From: OFTM382 sp964448185
Lineage (GTDB): Bacteria; Planctomycetota; Phycisphaerae; Phycisphaerales; UBA1924
NCBI GenBank assembly: GCA_964448185.1
Contig: CAYUVO010000148.1
Span: 1 to 5,093 of the forward strand
Direction: 5' to 3'
DNA: 5,093 bases
Positions 1-5,093 of this stretch are shown in pieces. Below the pieces are notes generated by a model, which saw only the letters and a program-made list of their open reading frames with translations, did no database searches and was not told where the DNA came from. Within the stretch, counting starts at the first letter, position 1. Each line of letters opens with the position of its first letter. Position numbers and translations under genes: made by a program.

Positions 1-447
1 CCTGCGCCCCCGCCAACGTTTAGCCCCACAACGGACTTCCCCGAGCTCGCCTCAAGGCTCACCATCCACCCCCACAAAGACGTCGGAGCGGTCATCGCCT
101 CGGGCTCGTTCATGCATGACGGCATGGTCATTGTGCCCTGCAGCTCAACGAGCCTCGGAGCCATCGCCTCGGGCTCGGGCTCGAACCTGCTCTGCCGAGC
201 GGCTGCGGTCACGCTCAAGGAACGCCGGCGTCTCATCATCGCGCACCGCGAGACGCCGCTGAGCCTGATCGATATCGAGAACATGCGCACGCTGACTCTG
301 GCCGGAGCGGTGATCTGCCCGACGAACCCGGGGCTCTACCTCAAGCCTCAGCGGATCGAGGACCTGATCGATTTCATGGCGGGCAAGCTCTTGGACTTGC
401 TAGGCGTCGAGCACGCGCTCAAGACGAGGTGGGAGGATGCACAGTAA
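1..447 (+). CDS. ubiX: UbiX-family flavin prenyltransferase, C-terminal part (5' end outside window)
   Basis: Flavin prenyltransferases join a dimethylallyl group to FMN, making the prenyl-FMN cofactor used by UbiD-type decarboxylases, for example in ubiquinone or menaquinone-related pathways. The frame is open from base 1 to the TAA at 445-447 and shows 148 codons. The family is usually about 190-210 residues, so roughly the first 50-70 are missing; the ATG at 112 is internal. Visible family blocks, numbered from base 1, are IASGSF (32-37), GMVIVPCS (41-48), RAAAVTLKERR (66-76), RETPLSLI (83-90), ENM (93-95), NPGLY (109-113) and IEDLIDFMAGKLLDLLG (119-135). By alignment from memory, R66, K73, R83, E84 and Y113 match Pseudomonas UbiX R122, K129, R139, E140 and Y169. 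Two substitutions stand out: Ala69 where RAAD is usual, and Lys129 for the phosphate-binding Arg185. The fold looks intact. The gene converges with fic, 34 bases away. The family is confident, but the substrate pathway cannot be told from here. Confidence 0.93.
   Translation, partial: PAPPPTFSPTTDFPELASRLTIHPHKDVGAVIASGSFMHDGMVIVPCSSTSLGAIASGSGSNLLCRAAAVTLKERRRLIIAHRETPLSLIDIENMRTLTLAGAVICPTNPGLYLKPQRIEDLIDFMAGKLLDLLGVEHALKTRWEDAQ
83..177 (+). repeat. Imperfect direct repeat inside ubiX
   Basis: TCGGAGC followed by CATCGCCTCGGGCTCG occurs at 83-108, with three extra bases GGT between the two blocks, and again at 155-177 without them. All 23 shared bases are identical, and the copies start 72 bases apart. 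Both are in the coding frame: the first codes VGAVIASGS, the second LGAIASGS. The first is the conserved IASGSF block; the second falls where UbiX proteins usually read IA-x-G followed by a variable stretch. It could be a local duplication or conversion, or chance similarity favoured by GC-rich codons. Confidence 0.6.
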
Positions 448-468
448 AAAGAGTGTGCCCAACACATT
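446..468 (-). terminator. Weak candidate terminator for fic
   Basis: Read on the minus strand, a short hairpin lies about 14 bases after the fic stop: four firm pairs TGTG/CACA around a TTGGG loop, with one A-C mismatch and one more pair at the base. It is followed by CTTTTTA (the T run is the complement of 446-450). The position between two converging genes is right, but the stem is short, so this is only a candidate. Confidence 0.25.
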
Positions 469-481
469 ATCGAGCTGGATT

Positions 482-1732
482 TTATTCGCGTGCTTTGTCG
501 TTGCTTGCAGCTGCATCACTCCCTAGGTCCGCCTCCTCAAGATCCGTCTCGATTGCACGCAAAATATCGCCCGCTAGGTAAACACGGTTATAACTCCGAC
601 CTGTAATCTCAGTGAGAATACCCTTCTCGATCAACCTATCCACATGTCGTTGGGCTGCCTGAGGCGAGACATTGAGATGTTTAGCTACCTCACTCACCCG
701 TACAGCAGGACGCGTGAACAACCAGTCCACGAGCTCGCGAAGTAACGCGGAGGACCTTGGTTCGGTCACTGCATCTATGAAACGTTTGCGTAGCTCTAGC
801 AAATACTCCGTACGTCTCTGTGCTTGCTTGGCTTGGTATGCAATCCCACGAATAAGAAACACGATCCACTCCGTGAATCGCCCCTCTAGGCTGACATTGA
901 GCAACAAGTCACAATATGTGTCGCGGTGCATATCGAGAAAAGAACTGATATCTAGCAGCGGGCGAGACAGAAGCCCAGAACGGCACAACTGCATCATGAT
1001 GAGCATGCGTCCAAGTCTCCCATTGCCATCCGAGAAGGGGTGAATAGTCTCGAATTGATAGTGTGTTATCGCGATCGCGACAAGGCGAGGTATGCGAGGA
1101 TCCGCTTCACGAATAAACTGATCTAATTTATCCATGCAAAGCGGAACGTGCTCTGCGGGCGGGGGCACAAACCTCGCCGAAGCAAACCCTCTTCTTTCTC
1201 CCGCGATATAAGCTTGGGGTGTACGGAACCTTCCTAGCTGTGTTTCGCCACCGCGCACTGGACCGCTCAACAAGACCTGGTGCATGTTTCGCAATAGAGA
1301 CTGTCCAAGACTTTGAGGCGATAAGAGCCCCTGCTCAAGAGCGTGAAGGTAATTACGAACCTCATGCCCTTCTTTACGAACATCCTCGCCTACTTCGGCC
1401 AGAGCCACTTCTTCCGCAGAGGCGATGGTGTTTTCCATTCGAGAGGACGCTTGAGCCTCTCGAATGCTAAACGATCTAGACAACAGATGCGGATTAGGCA
1501 GGTTGCGCGCAGTACCGTCGAGTTGCGACAAAGCTGTAATCGCTTCTTCGATATCATTCCATACAGCGCCCAGTATTTCACTGAGATTGAGACCAGCAGG
1601 CAACTCATCGGGCAAGAATGCCCAACCCTCGTAGAACACCGGCAACGGAGATTTTTCCGGCAACCATTCGCTGCCGCTGGTTCGCACGAGCGATCCCGGG
1701 GCACTCTCACTCAGTTTTGGCCAAACGCTCAT
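482..1732 (-). CDS. Fic-domain protein with N-terminal inhibitory helix and C-terminal winged helix-turn-helix
   Basis: Fic enzymes usually transfer AMP from ATP to a hydroxyl side chain of a target protein. Numbering here is from the upstream GTG at 1757-1759 (425 residues). A Fic_N-type region (about 31-115) ends in SSRMEN (105-110), matching the [S/T]xxxE[G/N] inhibitory motif of class II Fic proteins, with E109 as the inhibitory glutamate. The target-docking flap is near GRFRTPQAYIAG (176-187), followed by FVPPP. The catalytic loop HPFSDGNGRLGR (240-251, bases 1007-1042) has every key residue, so the enzyme looks active but self-inhibited. A winged helix-turn-helix (about 338-400; VSEVAKHLNVSPQAAQRHV) closes it, the layout of Shewanella SoFic-like proteins. 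No small antitoxin gene is adjacent. I prefer the ATG at 1730-1732, with GGGGG 11 bases upstream; the GTG at 1759 has no purine-rich site. G+C is clearly lower than in the neighbours, suggesting transfer. The target protein is unknown. Confidence 0.93.
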   Translation of the reverse strand: MSVWPKLSESAPGSLVRTSGSEWLPEKSPLPVFYEGWAFLPDELPAGLNLSEILGAVWNDIEEAITALSQLDGTARNLPNPHLLSRSFSIREAQASSRMENTIASAEEVALAEVGEDVRKEGHEVRNYLHALEQGLLSPQSLGQSLLRNMHQVLLSGPVRGGETQLGRFRTPQAYIAGERRGFASARFVPPPAEHVPLCMDKLDQFIREADPRIPRLVAIAITHYQFETIHPFSDGNGRLGRMLIMMQLCRSGLLSRPLLDISSFLDMHRDTYCDLLLNVSLEGRFTEWIVFLIRGIAYQAKQAQRRTEYLLELRKRFIDAVTEPRSSALLRELVDWLFTRPAVRVSEVAKHLNVSPQAAQRHVDRLIEKGILTEITGRSYNRVYLAGDILRAIETDLEEADLGSDAAASNDKARE

Positions 1733-1759
1733 GCCGTACAATACCCCCACGTATCGCAC

Positions 1760-1787
1760 AATGTACAGAATGGGACGTATTTGTTCA
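1760..1787 (-). promoter_or_regulatory. Weak candidate promoter of fic
   Basis: On the minus strand TGAACA (complement of 1782-1787) and TACATT (complement of 1760-1765) are separated by 16 bases. Each matches the sigma-70 -35 or -10 consensus at four of six positions. Transcription would begin near 1753, about 20 bases before the ATG at 1732 and just inside the GTG alternative, which favours the ATG start. The match is weak, and promoter consensus in this lineage may differ. Confidence 0.25.
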
Positions 1788-1820
1788 TTTCAGACAGCAA
1801 ATGACACTTGTTGAACATTT
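1781..1820 (-). promoter_or_regulatory. Candidate operator with repeated AAATG elements upstream of fic
   Basis: On the minus strand AAATGTTCAA (complement of 1811-1820) and AAATGAACAA (complement of 1781-1790) form a direct repeat, 8 of 10 identical, with starts 30 bases apart, close to three helical turns. The same segments hold an exact inverted pair, TGTTCA (1782-1787) and TGAACA (1812-1817), and a further inverted AAATGA (1799-1804) against TCATTT (1785-1790). The downstream element covers the candidate -35. The Fic protein itself carries a winged helix-turn-helix, so self-regulation is a natural guess, but nothing here proves binding. Confidence 0.35.
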
Positions 1821-1871
1821 GCACCTTGCCAGCCGCCGAACCGCGCTGGAGGGCAATAAATCTGCAGTACC

Positions 1872-4800
1872 TTACTCCCCACCGCCTCTTTGCTGCCATT
1901 TGGGGCGCTGTTCGACCTCGATCGAGGCTCCGCCAACCAGCTTGGCGCCGCGCGGCCCAAGGGTTTCCCTGAGCCGTTTGGCGGTCTCGGGGACCAGCCG
2001 AACCGACGAATATCGCCTCGGCTCGATCTCGTATCGCATGTCCGCTGTCTCTACCCAGACCTGCACCGGGACCGAGGGCATCTTCCCACCTGCACCCATC
2101 CCTGCACCGGCCACTCCCCCGCTGCCGCCGCCAGCGTCCTCGGGCGTCGGCTCAAAGGCAAGGGTCGCCTTGAGTTCGTCGAGCACCCGACCGGCATCGC
2201 CATTGAGCTTGGCTTCGCTGAGCACGAGTCGCAGCGAACCGCCCCGCCGGGGCACCGCCGAGATCGGCGCAAGCGCGTCGACCACGATCTGCGGATCGCC
2301 CCGCTTGAGGTCCACCCTGCCAAGCACGAAGATCGGTTCGTCGCCTTCGAGCAGGTGGCCGTAGTTCCCAAAGCTCTCGGCGAACAGCACCGCGTCCATC
2401 GTCCCCGACAAGTCTTCGATCGTCACGATGCCCATCTTTCGGCCCACGCTCTTGCCCTGCTTGAGCACGATCGTGCGCACGCTCTGGACGATCGCGGGCA
2501 GCGTCACGCGGGTATCTTGCGGGGCTTGCCGCGCTGCGGTGATGTCGTGTGTTGCAAAGAGCTGCGCCCACGCCTTCCACGATTCGAGCGGGTGGCTCGA
2601 CACATAAAACCCGAGCGTCTCTTTCTCTTGTCGCAGCGTCTCGGCCTCGCTCCACGTTGTCGCTGCTGCCAGCGCTTGGTCGGCTGCGGGCTCGGGCTCT
2701 GTTGATTCGCCGCCCCCGAACAGTGCGCCTTGTCCCGAAGCCGCGTCGGCAGCGGCGCGTTGTCCCGCCGAGAGTGCGCGCTCGGTCGTAGCGACCAGCG
2801 ATGCGCGCGCATCGCGGCCATGGATCACATCAAAGCTCCCGCTCTTGATGAGCGCCTCGACCAGCGTCTTGTTGACCAGCCCGGGCACGCGCGCCATGCA
2901 CCGCTCGCAGAAGTCGTAGATCGATGTAAACTCTCCGCCTTCGCTGCGTTCGGCTGTGATTCCTTCAATCGCCCGCGCCCCCACGCCCTTGATCGCGGTG
3001 AGCCCGAAACGAATATGCCCGCTGGACGCGGCCACTGTTTCGCCGGGATCGAACACGACCTCGAATGCTGCGCCGCTCGTGTTGATCGACGGCGCGCGCA
3101 CCTCGACGCCCTGCGACACCAGCTCGCCCGTCCGCGGCTCGATGTTCCACGTCCGCCGACAATCCTCAAGATACGGGATCCAGTCGCTGACCTTCTGCGC
3201 CTGACTCTCGAACGTGAGAAACGCGGCCATGTAGTGGCGAGGGAAGTAGGTCTTGAGGTACGCGGTCTGGTACGCGACGATCGCGTATCCGGTGGAGTGG
3301 CTCTTGTTGAAGCCGTAGCCCGCGAACTTGAGGATCAGCTCGAAGAGCTCGTTGGCTTTCTCTTCGTGAAGACCCTTGGCCTTTGCGCCCTCGATAAACT
3401 TGGGCCGCTCGGCGTTGATGACCTTGGCTTTCTTTTTACTGATCGCCTTGATGAGGCTGTACGCCGCGCGCAGCGGGATCCCACCGAGCTCGTGGACGAT
3501 CTGCATCACCTGTTCCTGGTACACCATCACGCCATACGTCGGCTCGGTAAACCGATCGACGATTGGGTGGACCTTGGGCACCGCGTCTTGGCCGTGCTTT
3601 CGGCGGTTGTAATCGGGAATCAGATCCATCGGGCCCGGGCGGAACAATGCGTTGGCCGCGATGAGGTCTTCGAGCCGGTCGGGCTTCATTTCCTGCAACA
3701 GCCGCCGCATCCCGCCCGATTCAAACTGGAACACGCCCGTCGTGTCGCCCCGCTCGAACATCGCAAACACCCGCGGGTCGTCGTGCGAGAGCCGATCGAG
3801 ATCCAGCGGGTGCGCCCCGCCGTCGTTCGCATCATTCGAATCATCCGAATCATCCGAATCACGCCCCACCGCTGCCCACACCGCTGCGTCGGGAAGTGTC
3901 TGCGCGATGAGCTGCCTCGCGCGTTCGATCACGCTCAGTGTGCGCAGCCCGAGGAAGTCCATCTTGAGCAGGCCCATGCCCTCGCACGTCGGGCCGTCCC
4001 ATTGTGTGATGACATCGTCGCTCGTGCTCTGCTTATACAGCGGCACCACGGTATCCAGCGGCACCGTCGCCACGATCACGCCCGCTGCGTGAACACTCGC
4101 GTGCCGCGCCTGACCTTCGAGCACCCGCGCGGTGTCGATGACCCTTCGCACCGTCTCGTTGGTTTCGTATTCGCTGCGCAGATCGGGCTCGGCCTTGAGC
4201 GCCTCATCGAGCGTGATGTTGAGCTGATCGGGGATCAGCTTGGCGAGCCGATCCGCCTCGGGCAACGGCACCTCATGCACCCGGCACACGTCACGGATCG
4301 CGGCACGCGCCTTGAGCGTCCCGAACGTGATGATCTGCGCCACGTGCCCGTACTTCTCTCGCACGTACCGGATCACCTCGCCCCGGCCGTTCTGGCACAG
4401 GTCGATATCAATATCCGGGTACTCCTTGCGATCGGGATCCGTAAACCGCTCGAACAACAGCCCGAAATGAACCGGGCACGCATTCGACAACCCCAACACA
4501 TACCCCGTCATCGTGCCCACGCCCGAACCACGCGCCAGCGACGGGATGCCCCGCTGACGACCCCAGTTCACAAAGTCCCACACGATCAAGAAGTACGCAC
4601 TGATCGACTTGTCCGACAGAATCAACAGCTCGCGGTTGAGTCTCGCCCACTTATCAAACGCTGCTTGTGCCTCTACATCACTCACCTTGTCGCGCGCTGT
4701 TGCTGATTCTTGAGTACCTTCAACGCACTCGTGGCGGTGCTCGGTGATCCCCGCACCGTACCGCCAGACCATCCCCGCCTCGCACAACATCCTCAGAGCC

Positions 4801-5093
4801 CGGTCGCATTCTTCTTCGAGTGATTCCTGCGAAAGCTCGGGGTCGCTCGCGGGCTGAAGCTCGAAGCGCGCGCACACCGCCTTGAACCACGCTGTCAGAT
4901 CGCCCGCAAACTCGGCGTCGTCATGTTTGGGCAGCGAACCGGCCTCGGGAGTTTCTACCACCACCACCGGCGCATAGTTCTCGCCCATCGACAGCTCGAC
5001 ATCACACCGAGCCGCGATCGCCACAGTGTTCTCGAGCGCTTCGACCCCCGCCTGCCCCATCGCTTCGTTGTTGTACGACGGGCTCCCAAAGAT
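1872..5093 (-). CDS. dnaE: DNA polymerase III alpha subunit, missing its N-terminal PHP region (5' end outside window)
   Basis: DnaE is the replicative polymerase of the bacterial chromosome. The frame is open from the window edge to the TAA at 1872-1874, giving 1,073 residues. The Met at 5058-5060 (numbered 1 here) is internal, since the frame runs on upstream and the N-terminal PHP domain would lie outside. Blocks in order: ARGSGVG (176-182), LLFERF (201-206), PDIDID (215-220; D216 and D218 match E. coli D401 and D403), IITFGT (243-248), FRPGP (473-477), VYQEQVMQ (513-520), SKKK (541-544), FAGYGFNKSHST (579-590), helix-hairpin-helix-like AIKGVG (689-694), a clamp-binding-like QGALF (777-781), an OB-fold region (about 850-935) and a C-terminal domain with a glycine-rich stretch (976-992). 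Tyr534 lies where E. coli has catalytic D555. Acidic DSDDSDDSNDAND (401-413) is an insert relative to E. coli. The sequence is otherwise intact and GC-rich. It is much closer to main replicative DnaE than to error-prone DnaE2/ImuC. Confidence 0.96.
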   Translation of the reverse strand: MFGSPSYNNEAMGQAGVEALENTVAIAARCDVELSMGENYAPVVVVETPEAGSLPKHDDAEFAGDLTAWFKAVCARFELQPASDPELSQESLEEECDRALRMLCEAGMVWRYGAGITEHRHECVEGTQESATARDKVSDVEAQAAFDKWARLNRELLILSDKSISAYFLIVWDFVNWGRQRGIPSLARGSGVGTMTGYVLGLSNACPVHFGLLFERFTDPDRKEYPDIDIDLCQNGRGEVIRYVREKYGHVAQIITFGTLKARAAIRDVCRVHEVPLPEADRLAKLIPDQLNITLDEALKAEPDLRSEYETNETVRRVIDTARVLEGQARHASVHAAGVIVATVPLDTVVPLYKQSTSDDVITQWDGPTCEGMGLLKMDFLGLRTLSVIERARQLIAQTLPDAAVWAAVGRDSDDSDDSNDANDGGAHPLDLDRLSHDDPRVFAMFERGDTTGVFQFESGGMRRLLQEMKPDRLEDLIAANALFRPGPMDLIPDYNRRKHGQDAVPKVHPIVDRFTEPTYGVMVYQEQVMQIVHELGGIPLRAAYSLIKAISKKKAKVINAERPKFIEGAKAKGLHEEKANELFELILKFAGYGFNKSHSTGYAIVAYQTAYLKTYFPRHYMAAFLTFESQAQKVSDWIPYLEDCRRTWNIEPRTGELVSQGVEVRAPSINTSGAAFEVVFDPGETVAASSGHIRFGLTAIKGVGARAIEGITAERSEGGEFTSIYDFCERCMARVPGLVNKTLVEALIKSGSFDVIHGRDARASLVATTERALSAGQRAAADAASGQGALFGGGESTEPEPAADQALAAATTWSEAETLRQEKETLGFYVSSHPLESWKAWAQLFATHDITAARQAPQDTRVTLPAIVQSVRTIVLKQGKSVGRKMGIVTIEDLSGTMDAVLFAESFGNYGHLLEGDEPIFVLGRVDLKRGDPQIVVDALAPISAVPRRGGSLRLVLSEAKLNGDAGRVLDELKATLAFEPTPEDAGGGSGGVAGAGMGAGGKMPSVPVQVWVETADMRYEIEPRRYSSVRLVPETAKRLRETLGPRGAKLVGGASIEVEQRPKWQQRGGGE
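3831..3857 (-). repeat. Three tandem 9-bp units inside dnaE
   Basis: The plus strand reads ATCATTCGA then ATCATCCGA twice, three adjoining 9-bp units, with a partial fourth (ATCAC) after them. On the coding strand each unit gives Ser-Asp/Asn-Asp, building the acidic DSDDSDDSND segment near residues 401-410. Because the unit is a multiple of three, gain or loss of copies by slippage would keep the reading frame. The insert falls in a stretch where E. coli DnaE has a short surface loop between conserved blocks. Confidence 0.85.

Noticed and set aside
1826..1856. Stem-loop TTGCC...GGCAA with inner CCAGC/GCTGG in the dnaE-fic gap, considered as a dnaE terminator
   Set aside because: The two stems compete or leave a 4-base bulge, the loop is large, and on the minus strand no T run follows. 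It does not fit an intrinsic terminator.
448..1871. Search for a small antitoxin partner of Fic (FicA or Phd-like)
   Set aside because: The gaps on either side are about 34 and 112-139 bases and hold no plausible small gene. The inhibitory motif is already inside the Fic protein, as expected for class II.
1618..2364. Open frame on the plus strand across the fic start, the intergenic gap and the dnaE 3' end
   Set aside because: The Ser/Pro/Arg-rich translation resembles no protein family and runs across two well-supported genes and their regulatory gap.
2730..4706. A 658-codon open frame on the plus strand opposite dnaE
   Set aside because: It is exactly antisense to conserved DnaE motifs, has an Arg/His/Leu-rich composition with no recognisable domain, and is explained by the GC-rich third positions of dnaE removing antisense stops.
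5058..5060. Met codon at 5058-5060 as the true start of a short, PHP-less DnaE
   Set aside because: The frame stays open to the window edge, and the residues before it (FGSPSYNNEA) look like continuous protein sequence. The missing N-terminus is a window-edge effect.
1..5093. tRNA, rRNA, CRISPR arrays, insertion sequences, riboswitches
   Set aside because: Nearly all bases are taken by three protein genes. No spaced repeat series, terminal inverted repeats with a transposase, or cloverleaf-like sequence was seen by eye.

Overview
The window holds parts of three protein genes and almost no non-coding DNA. The two outer genes are GC-rich. One 60-base row of the polymerase gene (3661-3720) counts by hand to about 63% G+C. 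They are cut by the window edges: the 3' part of a UbiX-type flavin prenyltransferase gene (+ strand, 1-447) and the 3' part of a DNA polymerase III alpha subunit gene, dnaE (- strand, 1872-5093). Between them is a complete gene for a Fic-domain protein (- strand, about 482-1732 or 1759) with visibly lower G+C: rows 541-600 and 841-900 count to about 50-52%.

The organism is a bacterium. The polymerase has several sequence choices (ARGSGVG before the catalytic aspartates, PDIDID, SLIKAISKKK in place of the usual LLRRAMGKKK) that I associate from memory with Planctomycetota, perhaps Phycisphaerae. This is a tentative lineage call, not a database result.

Layout: ubiX and fic converge, with 34 bases between their stop codons. 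dnaE and fic lie on the same strand, dnaE upstream, with 112-139 bases between them. That gap carries repeated AAATG(A/T)(A/T)CAA elements over a weak promoter-like pair, so fic may have its own regulated promoter as well as possible read-through from dnaE. The three genes do not form a pathway: UbiX makes prenylated FMN for UbiD-type decarboxylases, DnaE copies the chromosome, and the Fic protein probably modifies a target protein by AMPylation and may also bind DNA. The simplest reading is that a self-contained fic gene was acquired between two housekeeping genes.

The points most worth checking are an apparent Tyr in place of the third catalytic aspartate of DnaE, an in-frame 9-bp tandem repeat coding for an acidic insert in the DnaE catalytic region, a near-duplicate segment inside ubiX, and the putative operator in front of fic. 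I found no convincing new multi-gene system, RNA gene, mobile element or CRISPR array.
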